Shown: positions 13,252 to 19,413 of the stretch, piece after piece | How the letters are laid out: the number at the start of each line of letters is the position of its first letter | Position numbering within the stretch: position 1 is the first letter of the stretch | Source of the DNA: Flavobacterium azizsancarii | Lineage (GTDB): Bacteria > Bacteroidota > Bacteroidia > Flavobacteriales > Flavobacteriaceae | Reading direction: 5' to 3' | Length of the DNA: 32,690 nt | Assembly (NCBI RefSeq): GCF_027980145.1 | Contig: NZ_JAMZNK010000055.1 | Location: 1-32,690, forward strand | Notes under the pieces: model-generated | Databases searched by the model: none | The model's input: only the letters and a program-made list of their open reading frames with translations | Told to the model about the DNA's origin: nothing | Made by a program: the position numbers and the translations under genes

Positions 13252-13578
13252 TTATAATTCATTTGCTTCTTCACAGTAATTATTAGTAATTCCTGTTATC
13301 AAATAATTTTGGTCTCTTTTTTCGAAAAAGATATACCAAGTTGTTCGGGTATTTGGTTTATAAAAAATATAATTTGAACCTAAATACTGAAGAAGTTTTG
13401 GAGTTTGCTTATGAGGAGATTTTTTAATTCTTTCCGGAATGGCATCGTAAATATCATCAACATATTCATCTGCAGATTCTATAAAACCAAAGTATTCTTT
13501 TTTATACAGGATTATAACCAAATCATTAAGATGACTAATTACAGAGGGTGTATAAATAACTTCTATTTTCCCCACCAT
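13252..13578 (-). CDS. RelE/ParE-like toxin of a type II toxin-antitoxin pair
   Basis: A 108-residue basic protein with the RelE/ParE-type layout: N-terminal IEVIYTPSVISHLNDLV strand-helix, a long helix (ESADEYVDDIYDAIPERI), then YIFYKPNTRTTWYIFFEKRDQNYLITGITNN, the beta strands that carry the terminal Arg/Lys/Tyr residues in this fold. RelE members cleave mRNA on ribosomes and ParE members poison gyrase; I cannot say which applies. The start overlaps the antitoxin gene by 16 nt, the usual arrangement with antitoxin first. The start codon could be internal, but ATG at 13578 gives a normal N-terminus. Confidence 0.75.
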   Translation of the reverse strand: MVGKIEVIYTPSVISHLNDLVIILYKKEYFGFIESADEYVDDIYDAIPERIKKSPHKQTPKLLQYLGSNYIFYKPNTRTTWYIFFEKRDQNYLITGITNNYCEEANEL

Positions 13579-13757
13579 TCCCTAATTCTCCTTTTAGATT
13601 CTACTTTTGCTTCCTCCGGTGTTAATCCTTTTGCAAATTCAGCATCAAAATCAAAAGTATCTCGATCTATTCCTTTAAATATTGGTTTCTGAACTTCATA
13701 TTCTACAGTAGGTTCTTCAACATTATCTTTTTTCAGTTCTTCTTTTTTATTATTCAT
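13563..13757 (-). CDS. Small antitoxin-like protein upstream of the RelE/ParE toxin
   Basis: A 64-residue, highly charged protein. The first 20 or so residues are E/K-rich. The C-terminal half (FDAEFAKGLTPEEAKVESKRRIREWWGK) resembles short antitoxin tails found before RelE/ParE genes in Bacteroidota. No DNA-binding domain is obvious, so autoregulation may not occur through this protein. It overlaps the toxin start by 16 nt. A TAAATTTG -7 element on the minus strand at 13779-13786 could drive the pair. Confidence 0.7.
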   Translation of the reverse strand: MNNKKEELKKDNVEEPTVEYEVQKPIFKGIDRDTFDFDAEFAKGLTPEEAKVESKRRIREWWGK

Positions 13758-13778
13758 AATTCCTACAATTTTACCTTA

Positions 13779-13786
13779 CAAATTTA
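13779..13786 (-). promoter_or_regulatory. Possible -7 element of the toxin-antitoxin pair
   Basis: The complement of 13779-13786 is TAAATTTG (TAnnTTTG), 22 nt upstream of the antitoxin ATG. No TTG at the right distance was seen. Confidence 0.4.
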
Positions 13787-13809
13787 CAAATAAAATCTTT
13801 ACTAAAATA

Positions 13810-13847
13810 AAAACCCCAAATAATCAATTTAGATTATTTGGGGTTTT
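13810..13847 (-). terminator. Terminator of the galE operon
   Basis: A perfect 16-bp stem (AAAACCCCAAATAATC at 13810-13825 and its complement at 13832-13847) with a 6-nt loop; on the minus strand it is followed by TTTTATTTTAG. It lies past galE and separates it from the toxin-antitoxin pair. Confidence 0.88.
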
Positions 13848-13859
13848 ATATTCTAACCT

Positions 13860-13913
13860 GAGACGCACTGCTGTGCATCTCTACCTGAAAACTGCGACCG
13901 AAAACTGAAAACT
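13860..13913. repeat. GAGACGCACTGC palindrome plus CTGAAAACTGCGACC repeat
   Basis: A 22-nt near-palindrome (GAGACGCA...TGCATCTC, 13860-13881) is followed by degenerate units CTGAAAACTGCGACC, GAAAACTGAAAACT. The latter are the reverse complement of the CAGTTTTCAGT class at 4870 and 13170. The whole lies between galE and its terminator, thus inside the transcript's 3' end. Confidence 0.6.
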
Positions 13914-13916
13914 AGT

Positions 13917-14930
13917 TTAAGAACGAACCTTCTGTTCCCATTTCCAGGCACTTGCCATTGCTTCGTCTAAACTTAGTTCAGCTTTCCAGCCTAAAACATT
14001 GTTTGCTTTATCAGTATTAGCGTAAGCTTCAGTAATATCACCTTCGCGACGTGGCATAATTTTGTATGGTAATTTTTTATTGCTTACTTTTTCGAAACTT
14101 TGAATCACCTCAAGAACTGAACTTCCTTTTCCGGTTCCTAAATTAAAGGTTTCTACTTTTTCTAAATTCTTTTTATTAAATAAGCGCTGTAATGCAATAA
14201 CGTGTGCTTTTGCTAAATCTACAACATGAATATAATCACGAACAGCAGTTCCGTCAGGAGTTGGATAATCATCTCCAAAAACTGATAATTCTTTACGCAA
14301 TCCTATTCCAGTTTGTGTAATAAAAGGCACTAAATTTTGAGGAACTCCTAATGGTAATTCTCCAATTTCGTTACTTGGATGCGCTCCAACCGGGTTAAAA
14401 TAACGTAATAAAATTGCATTGATATTCGTTACTTTAGCCGTATCTGTGATGATTTCTTCTCCAATTTGCTTCGTATTTCCGTATGGAGACATTGCTGCCT
14501 GAACGGGAGCATCTTCTGTAATTGGCATTTTTTCGGCCTGACCGTAAACCGTACAAGACGAACTAAAGATAAAGCTTGCATCAGGTTTTTGCTGTAATTC
14601 CTGCAGCAAATAAACTAACGAGGCGATATTGTTTTCGTAATATAATAAAGGCTGTTCGACACTTTCTCCAACTGCTTTTGAAGCTGCAAAATGAATTACT
14701 CCGGTAACATCGTTGTGTTTTTTAAAGAAATCCTGAACTGACGCTTTTTCTCTTAAATCTAATTTTTCGAATAAAGGCGTTTTTCCTGTAATGGCTGTAA
14801 TTCCTTTTAAAACATCTTCTGTAGAATTCGAAAGATTATCAATTATCACTACTTCAAAGCCTTCATTTTGCAATTCGACTACGGTATGAGAACCAATAAA
14901 TCCTAATCCTCCTGTTACTAATACTTTCAT
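13917..14930 (-). CDS. galE: UDP-glucose 4-epimerase
   Basis: A 337-residue short-chain dehydrogenase (E. coli GalE is 338). It interconverts UDP-glucose and UDP-galactose, supplying galactose for envelope glycans and the Leloir pathway. The NAD-binding GGLGFIGSH is at the N-terminus, FSSSCTVYG gives the Ser/Thr of the catalytic set, and SPYGNTK gives Tyr150 and Lys154 of YxxxK. The family block VRDYIHVVDLAKAHV and C-terminal GDITEAYANTDKAN are present. It is last in a minus-strand run after a sugar aminotransferase and an NTF2-like gene (14-nt gap), so the unit points to nucleotide-sugar work for surface polysaccharide. UDP-GlcNAc use cannot be excluded. Confidence 0.96.
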   Translation of the reverse strand: MKVLVTGGLGFIGSHTVVELQNEGFEVVIIDNLSNSTEDVLKGITAITGKTPLFEKLDLREKASVQDFFKKHNDVTGVIHFAASKAVGESVEQPLLYYENNIASLVYLLQELQQKPDASFIFSSSCTVYGQAEKMPITEDAPVQAAMSPYGNTKQIGEEIITDTAKVTNINAILLRYFNPVGAHPSNEIGELPLGVPQNLVPFITQTGIGLRKELSVFGDDYPTPDGTAVRDYIHVVDLAKAHVIALQRLFNKKNLEKVETFNLGTGKGSSVLEVIQSFEKVSNKKLPYKIMPRREGDITEAYANTDKANNVLGWKAELSLDEAMASAWKWEQKVRS

Positions 14931-14944
14931 TTTGTGGTTATTTT

Positions 14945-15385
14945 TTATGTAGTTAATTTATAAGCTTGTCTCGCAATAAGAATCCAGTTATTTTTTTGTT
15001 TTTGCCAAACAAGCATTATTCCTATTTTTATATCTCTGTCAATTCCGCCGTCTTTAGTGTGAGCAGACAAAACATGTCTCACTATTGCAACATCATTCTG
15101 AATCGATATCGTTTGGTTTTGAAAATCTATCGTTACAAAGTCAGATTTGCCACTAACGATTCCGTCTATAAATTCAGCCTGATTTTGAAAATTACCATTC
15201 GAATGAACGTAGGTTAATTTTTCAGAAGTTAGTGCTTTTAATTTACCTGCATCGGCATCAATCATTGCTTTACGCAAAATTTCAACTTGATTGTTTACAG
15301 CAGTTTCTTCTTTAGCATTCGATTTTTGTGCAAAAACCGAAAACGGAATAAGAATAATCAAAATTAAAACACGCAGGATTCTCAT
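14945..15385 (-). CDS. Secreted NTF2-like (DUF4440-type) protein
   Basis: A 146-residue protein with a signal peptide (MRILRVLILIILIPFSVFAQ, cleavage after FAQ or nearby). The mature part (about 25-146) is an NTF2/SnoaL cone-barrel: EILRKAMIDADAGKLKALTSEKLTYVHSNG, a helix with GNFQNQAEFIDGIVSG, and C-terminal strands GIMLVWQKQKNNWILIARQA. Such folds serve as enzymes or binding proteins, and no catalytic residues can be named here. It sits 2 nt after the aminotransferase stop and 14 nt before galE, so it is in their operon. Possible role: envelope-side partner of glycan synthesis, which is only inference from position. Confidence 0.85.
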   Translation of the reverse strand: MRILRVLILIILIPFSVFAQKSNAKEETAVNNQVEILRKAMIDADAGKLKALTSEKLTYVHSNGNFQNQAEFIDGIVSGKSDFVTIDFQNQTISIQNDVAIVRHVLSAHTKDGGIDRDIKIGIMLVWQKQKNNWILIARQAYKLTT

Positions 15386-15387
15386 AA

Positions 15388-16521
15388 TTATTTTTTCAAA
15401 AATTCTAAAACTGAATCTGTAATGAATTTAATTTGCTCGTCATCCAATTCTGTATGCATTGGCAAAGCAATAACTTCTTTTACTAATTGATTCGTAACCG
15501 GAAATTGTTCTTCTTTATAACGAGTATCAACATAAGCTTTTTGTGAGTGCAACGGAATTGGGTAATAAATAGCACATGGAATTTGCTTATCCTGCAAATG
15601 CTGTAATAAAGCATTTCTATCTGCATCAACAATTCTCAATACATATTGGTGGAAAACGTGATCATTTTCGTTGGCATCAAATTCCGGAGTTATAATATGT
15701 GTATTTCCTGCAAAAGCTGCATTGTATTTTGATGCTGCTAAACGACGTGCTGTATTATATTCGTCTAACAAAGGCAGTTTTGCATTTAAAACCCCAGCCT
15801 GGATACTATCTAAACGTGAATTTACACCAACAACATCATGATGATAACGCTCGTACATTCCGTGATTTACGATTCCGCGGATAATGTGTGCCAGTTTATC
15901 ATCGTTGGTAAAAATTGCTCCACCATCGCCATAACAGCCTAAGTTTTTTGAAGGGAAGAATGAAGTTGCAGCAACATGACCAATTACTCCTACTTTGCTT
16001 TTTACTCCTGATTTCGAAATATAATCTGCACCAATTGCCTGCGCATTATCTTCGATTACATATAAGTTATGTTCTGCAGCAATTTCCATAATCGCATCCA
16101 TATTAGCAGCGCGACCAAATAAATGTACCGGAACAATTGCTTTTGTTTTTGGCGTAATTGCTTTTTTAATAGCTTCGATATCAATATTCATATTTACCAT
16201 ATCAACATCTACCAAAACAGGTGTTAATTGCAATAAAGCAATTACCTCAACAGTCGCTGCAAAAGTAAAATCAGCCGTAATTACCTCATCGCCTGGTTTC
16301 AAATCTAAACCCATCATGGCAATCTGCAAAGCATCTGTTCCGTTTGCACACGGAATTACATGTTTTGCTCCCAGATAATCTTCAAGATTTTTTTGAAATT
16401 GATGAACTAATGGTCCATTTATATAAGTATTTGTATCTAAAACCTCCTGAATAGAAGCGTCAACAGTAGTTTTTATTTTCTCGTATTGACTTTTTAAGTC
16501 AACCATTTGAATTTTTTTCAT
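15388..16521 (-). CDS. DegT/DnrJ/EryC1/StrS sugar aminotransferase
   Basis: A 377-residue PLP enzyme. It starts KKIQMVDLKSQYEKIK, typical for WbpE/FdtB-type nucleotide-sugar aminotransferases. The cofactor Lys192 is in FFPSKNLGCYGDGGAIFTND, preceded by the VIEDNAQAIGA Asp motif. The ending GVNSRLDSIQAGVL and AIYYPIPLHSQKAY are also classic. It places an amino group on a keto sugar nucleotide (3- or 4-keto), forming amino sugars of O-antigen or glycans. The exact substrate is not deducible. ATG at 16521 is preferred; the longer frame from 16584 adds an unrelated stretch that overlaps the promoter. It is first of an operon with the NTF2-like gene and galE. Confidence 0.94.
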   Translation of the reverse strand: MKKIQMVDLKSQYEKIKTTVDASIQEVLDTNTYINGPLVHQFQKNLEDYLGAKHVIPCANGTDALQIAMMGLDLKPGDEVITADFTFAATVEVIALLQLTPVLVDVDMVNMNIDIEAIKKAITPKTKAIVPVHLFGRAANMDAIMEIAAEHNLYVIEDNAQAIGADYISKSGVKSKVGVIGHVAATSFFPSKNLGCYGDGGAIFTNDDKLAHIIRGIVNHGMYERYHHDVVGVNSRLDSIQAGVLNAKLPLLDEYNTARRLAASKYNAAFAGNTHIITPEFDANENDHVFHQYVLRIVDADRNALLQHLQDKQIPCAIYYPIPLHSQKAYVDTRYKEEQFPVTNQLVKEVIALPMHTELDDEQIKFITDSVLEFLKK

Positions 16522-16581
16522 TTTCAATATATTTTTAAAATTAAAGTTCTGTTTTGAAGTCAGAATCTTTAAAATGAGGAA

Positions 16582-16612
16582 CAAAAATAGTTATTTAATA
16601 CCTTCAAACCAA
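16582..16612 (-). promoter_or_regulatory. Putative promoter of the aminotransferase-galE operon
   Basis: Minus-strand TTG (complement of 16610-16612), 20-nt spacer, TATTTTTG (complement of 16582-16589). It lies about 60 nt upstream of the ATG at 16521 and is the best consensus match in this spacer. Confidence 0.55.
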
Positions 16613-16657
16613 TGAAAATAATTGAAAGAAGCGTAATTTAGCCACAAAAACAAACAG

Positions 16658-17887
16658 ATGCTTTTTCTATATAATTTAGTTATTTCTATTGCGGGGTTTT
16701 TTCTGAAAATCGTAGCTCTTTTTAGTCCGAAAATTAAGCTTTTTGTTGAAGGACGTAAAAATGTCTTCCACATTTTAGAAGAAAAAATAAAACCTTCAGA
16801 CAAAACAATCTGGTTTCATGCTGCCTCACTTGGCGAATACGAACAAGGCTTACCTGTAATCGAAAAAATAAAAGAAAAATATCCTGATCATAAAATCATT
16901 GTTACTTTTTTCTCTCCTTCCGGATACGAAGTGCGTAAAAATAACACAGTTGCCGATGTAACTGTTTACTTGCCTTTGGACACTAAAAACAATGCAAAGA
17001 AATTTTTAAAACTGGCAAATCCGGAATTGGCTTTTTTTATTAAATATGAATTTTGGCTGAACTATTTAAAAGAACTTGAAACGAGCAAGACTCCTACTTA
17101 TTTGATTTCCGGTATCTTCAGGGACAATCAGATGTTTTTTAAATGGTACGGTAGTTTTTACAGAAAAGCACTAAAAGCATTTACTTATTTCTTTGTTCAG
17201 AATGAAAGTTCGAAAGAAAAAATCGAAAGGATAGGTTTTCACAATGTTATTGTTTCCGGCGATACCCGGTTTGATCGTGTCAATGCCATCCTGGAAAGAG
17301 ACAACTCTCTTGATTTTATTGAAAACTTCAAAAACAACCAGCCTGTTATAATAATAGGAAGCTCATGGCCAAAAGACGAAGCCCTGTTAATTGAATACAT
17401 CAATCAGGCACCGGATAATGTAAAATTCATTATTGCACCTCACAACATCAAAGCTGATCAAATAACAAGCCTTAAATCCGAAATTAAAAAATCGACTGTA
17501 TTATTTTCAGAAAAGAAAGACCTGGACTTATCAGGCTTCAATGTCTTTATTATTGATACGATAGGGTTGCTGACTAAAATTTACAGTTACGGAACGATCG
17601 CTTATGTAGGCGGAGGTTTTGGCAACCCGGGAATTCATAATATTCTTGAACCCGCAACATTTGGAATCCCCATTGTGATTGGTCCAAATTACTCCACTTT
17701 TGCCGAAGCTATTCAACTTGTTGCACTTGGAGGCTGTATTGTAATTTCTGATACTAATGAATTGAAGCAGAATCTGGACCGTCTGCTTAGTGATGAAAAT
17801 TTCTTAAAAGAAAAAAGTCAGATCTGTAAAACATATATTCAGGACAATAAAGGAGCAACAGACACTATTATGAATGTCGTTTTTTAA
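16658..17887 (+). CDS. waaA: 3-deoxy-D-manno-octulosonic acid (Kdo) transferase
   Basis: A 409-residue GT-B glycosyltransferase (E. coli WaaA is 425). It attaches Kdo from CMP-Kdo to lipid A precursor on the cytoplasmic face of the inner membrane. Residues 3-22 are an N-terminal membrane anchor. WFHAASLGEYEQGLPVIEKI contains the catalytic Glu60 in its proper position. Then come TFFSPSGYEVRKN, the FFIKYEFWLNYLKEL block, and the nucleotide-binding AYVGGGFGNPGIHNILEPATFGIPIVIGP near the C-terminus with Gly-rich loop and Glu. Divergent from the sugar aminotransferase operon; together they form an envelope-glycan locus. A weak terminator follows. Confidence 0.95.
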   Translation: MLFLYNLVISIAGFFLKIVALFSPKIKLFVEGRKNVFHILEEKIKPSDKTIWFHAASLGEYEQGLPVIEKIKEKYPDHKIIVTFFSPSGYEVRKNNTVADVTVYLPLDTKNNAKKFLKLANPELAFFIKYEFWLNYLKELETSKTPTYLISGIFRDNQMFFKWYGSFYRKALKAFTYFFVQNESSKEKIERIGFHNVIVSGDTRFDRVNAILERDNSLDFIENFKNNQPVIIIGSSWPKDEALLIEYINQAPDNVKFIIAPHNIKADQITSLKSEIKKSTVLFSEKKDLDLSGFNVFIIDTIGLLTKIYSYGTIAYVGGGFGNPGIHNILEPATFGIPIVIGPNYSTFAEAIQLVALGGCIVISDTNELKQNLDRLLSDENFLKEKSQICKTYIQDNKGATDTIMNVVF

Positions 17888-17931
17888 GCAATTCACACTA
17901 ACACCTCTATTATTTTCGTTATTAATTGCAT

Positions 17932-17952
17932 AAGAACTTCAAGAAGCTCTTT
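17932..17952 (+). terminator. Likely terminator of waaA
   Basis: An 8-bp imperfect stem (AAGAACTT at 17932-17939, AAGCTCTT at 17945-17952 approximately) with a short loop, followed by TTTTTTGC. It lies about 45 nt after the waaA stop. The pairing has a mismatch, so confidence is moderate. Confidence 0.5.
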
Positions 17953-18189
17953 TTTTGCTTTCTCTATCTTACTAAATAATGAATAAAAACCAAAACAAAT
18001 CGTAATCAAAGGAATAAAACAGCCAATTATCTTATTGAATATTCAGACAAAAATAATTTATTCAAAAAATATAATAATATAACATAACTTTAGCATTGTG
18101 GCATATTATTTGATAACTAAGATAATCGTGAGCAATTGAAAATATTTTAAAAAAAAAATAAAAAAATATTTTACATATTAAAAAATTTA

Positions 18190-18197
18190 TATCTTTG
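18190..18197 (+). promoter_or_regulatory. -7 promoter element of the heptad-repeat lipoprotein gene
   Basis: TATCTTTG matches TAnnTTTG, 37 nt before the ATG. The -33 region is TTTT/TTTA inside an AAAATATTTT palindrome rather than a clear TTTG. Confidence 0.55.
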
Positions 18198-18234
18198 CCA
18201 CGAATTAATAATTAACCTTTTATAATAAAGTAAG

Positions 18235-18447
18235 ATGAAAAAAGTATTTTTAAGTTTAGCTGTTGTTGCTGTTTTAACTGTTGTATCTTGTAAAAAAGCT
18301 GACGCTGCAGCTACTGAGTCTGTAGATTCTACTGCTGTTGCTGTTGATTCTGCTGCTGCTGTAGTTGATTCTGCTGCTGCAACTGTTGATTCTGCTGCTG
18401 CTAAAGTTGACTCTGCTGCTGCTAAAGTAGAAGAAGTAAAAAAATAA
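18235..18447 (+). CDS. Small lipoprotein made of a VDSAAAx heptad repeat
   Basis: A 70-residue predicted lipoprotein. The signal sequence ends in a lipobox, VVSC, with the lipid-modified Cys at residue 19. The mature chain has a short lead (KKADAAATES) and then five heptads: VDSTAVA, VDSAAAV, VDSAAAT, VDSAAAK, VDSAAAK, ending VEEVKK. Val at the first place and Ala at four to six form a hydrophobic stripe, like Lpp-type helical coiled coils, although Asp-Ser at each second and third place is unusual. The underlying DNA repeats every 21 nt (GTTGATTCTGCTGCTGCT), so copy number may change by slippage. The terminal Lys recalls the Lys by which Braun lipoprotein binds peptidoglycan, but this is only analogy. 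It has its own strong promoter-like region and terminator, suggesting high expression. Confidence 0.85.
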   Translation: MKKVFLSLAVVAVLTVVSCKKADAAATESVDSTAVAVDSAAAVVDSAAATVDSAAAKVDSAAAKVEEVKK

Positions 18448-18472
18448 TTAGAACCTAGTTTCTAAAAATTTT

Positions 18473-18495
18473 AAAACCATCCTTGAGATGGTTTT
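18473..18495 (+). terminator. Terminator of the heptad-repeat lipoprotein gene
   Basis: A perfect 9-bp stem (AAAACCATC / GATGGTTTT) with a 5-nt loop, followed by TTTTG. Confidence 0.88.
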
Positions 18496-18536
18496 TTTTG
18501 TGCTTAATTTTAAAATTAAACACTCAGCATAAAAAA

Positions 18537-18560
18537 AAGCGACCACCACAGTGATCGCTT
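18537..18560 (-). terminator. Terminator of the DUF1508 gene
   Basis: A 10-bp stem (AAGCGACCAC at 18537-18546; GTGATCGCTT at 18551-18560, one mismatched pair) flanked by A8 and T8 runs, so it can work on both strands. It sits just past the stop of the minus-strand gene at 18567. Confidence 0.85.
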
Positions 18561-18566
18561 TTTTTT

Positions 18567-18953
18567 CTATCCTTCAATTTCCTCTCCAACTTCATCCTCG
18601 ACCAGTTCATCTTCAAAAATCGATTCACTCGATGAGAAATCCAAAATTTCAGATCTTGAACCGTAAGTCACAATTTCTTTAATTCCTTTCTGCAAAAGCA
18701 ACTCTGTAGTGTATTTACGACTCGTTGCGAAATGAACCTCCCCTAACATCAATTTAAAAAAATACTTTCCGCCAGAGCCTTTAAATTTTAAAAAACGGGC
18801 CTGATCTATATTAGCTTTAAACTTTTCAATATCCTCTTCGCCTTCAAACTTTAATTCGTAACTCAAACTTGTAAATATCACTTTACCCTTCCTCGAAGTA
18901 AATACGAATTTATATTCATCGTTAAATCGCTTACTTATTACAAAAGCACCCAT
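18567..18953 (-). CDS. DUF1508 (YegP-like) protein
   Basis: A 128-residue protein. Residues about 1-55 contain FVISKRFNDEYKFVFTSRKGKVIFTSLSYELKFE, the DUF1508 pattern (a strand pair, a KGK turn and S-x-x-Y), and a second, less regular copy (KGSGGKYFFKLMLGEVHFATSRKYTTELLLQKGIK) covers about 58-95. Two copies per chain is the common YegP arrangement. The last 25 or so residues are acidic (DELVEDEVGEEIEG). There is no signal peptide. Function is unknown; E. coli YegP is small and stress-linked at best. Alone in its transcription unit. Confidence 0.85.
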   Translation of the reverse strand: MGAFVISKRFNDEYKFVFTSRKGKVIFTSLSYELKFEGEEDIEKFKANIDQARFLKFKGSGGKYFFKLMLGEVHFATSRKYTTELLLQKGIKEIVTYGSRSEILDFSSSESIFEDELVEDEVGEEIEG

Positions 18954-18960
18954 TTATTAT

Positions 18961-19008
18961 TTTAGATTTTAGATTGTTGTTTTTAAACTAGATTCTTAGA
19001 TTCTTTTA
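18961..19008. repeat. TTTAGATT/TTAGATTCTTAG short-period repeat
   Basis: Units TTTTAGATT, TTTAGATT, CTAGATTC, TTAGATTC repeat upstream of the DUF1508 gene. It is one more sequence class of the short-period spacer repeats seen in this window. Confidence 0.5.
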
Positions 19009-19064
19009 CAAATAAATTTACCTTGCAAATTTACCTTAAACCACGCAGAGTTTACACCATAAAA

Positions 19065-19090
19065 AAAGCCTCTTCAAAAGAAGAGGCTTT
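19065..19090 (-). terminator. Terminator of the tRNA operon
   Basis: A perfect 11-bp stem (AAAGCCTCTTC at 19065-19075, GAAGAGGCTTT at 19080-19090), 4-nt loop, and a T-run on the minus strand. It begins 3 nt after the tRNA-Leu 3' end. Confidence 0.92.
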
Positions 19091-19092
19091 AG

Positions 19093-19178
19093 TACTCAGA
19101 GCGGGACTTGAACCCGCACGAACATTGCTGTTCACTGGATTTTAAGTCCAGCGTGTCTACCAATTTCACCATCCGAGC
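19093..19178 (-). tRNA. tRNA-Leu, anticodon UAA
   Basis: 86 nt on the minus strand, starting GCTCGGA and closing with TCTGAGT plus discriminator A (two G-U pairs in the acceptor stem). The D arm contains TGGTAGACACGC, the anticodon loop is CTTAAAA (anticodon TAA), and the long class II variable arm (GTGAACAGCAATGTTC) is typical of Leu. The T arm is GCGGGTTCAAGTCCCGC. CCA is not encoded. It lies downstream of tRNA-Gly in one transcript. Confidence 0.95.
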
Positions 19179-19192
19179 ATTATATGATGTTG

Positions 19193-19265
19193 AGCGAAAA
19201 ACGGGGCTCGAACCCGCGACCTCGACCTTGGCAAGGTCGCGCTCTACCAACTGAGCTATTTTCGC
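19193..19265 (-). tRNA. tRNA-Gly, anticodon GCC
   Basis: 73 nt on the minus strand, with acceptor GCGAAAA pairing with TTTTCGC and discriminator T, as expected for Gly. D arm AGCTCAGTTGGTAGAGC, anticodon stem-loop GACCTTGCCAAGGTC (anticodon GCC), T arm GCGGGTTCGAGCCCCGT. CCA is not encoded. First gene of a two-tRNA unit. Confidence 0.96.
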
Positions 19266-19286
19266 ATTTCAAATTTTACTAAGAAC

Positions 19287-19348
19287 CGCAATACCTGAAT
19301 TGTTCTGTATTGCGAGTGCAAATTTAGGACATTTATTCAATTACACAA
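19287..19348 (-). promoter_or_regulatory. tRNA operon promoter and leader hairpin
   Basis: On the minus strand: TTG (complement of 19346-19348), a 19-nt spacer, and TAAATTTG (complement of 19319-19326), a full consensus match. The transcript then starts with an 8-bp inverted repeat, CGCAATAC/GTATTGCG (19307-19314 and 19287-19294), so the tRNA precursor carries a 5' hairpin about 20 nt before tRNA-Gly. Confidence 0.6.
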
Positions 19349-19413
19349 GCCTTTTTTGAAAAAATATTTAGCTTATTTTATAACTTTCTGATAACCTAAA
19401 CTTTAAATCTGAA

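Larger units (their letters stand above)
17888..18234. other. Very AT-rich spacer before the heptad-repeat lipoprotein
   Basis: After the waaA terminator this 347-bp stretch has long A/T runs, two identical AAAATATTTT palindromes (18139-18148 and 18163-18172) and a -7 element, TATCTTTG, at 18190-18197. I see no open frame or RNA gene. The A-tracts may act as an upstream enhancing element for a strong promoter. Confidence 0.5.
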
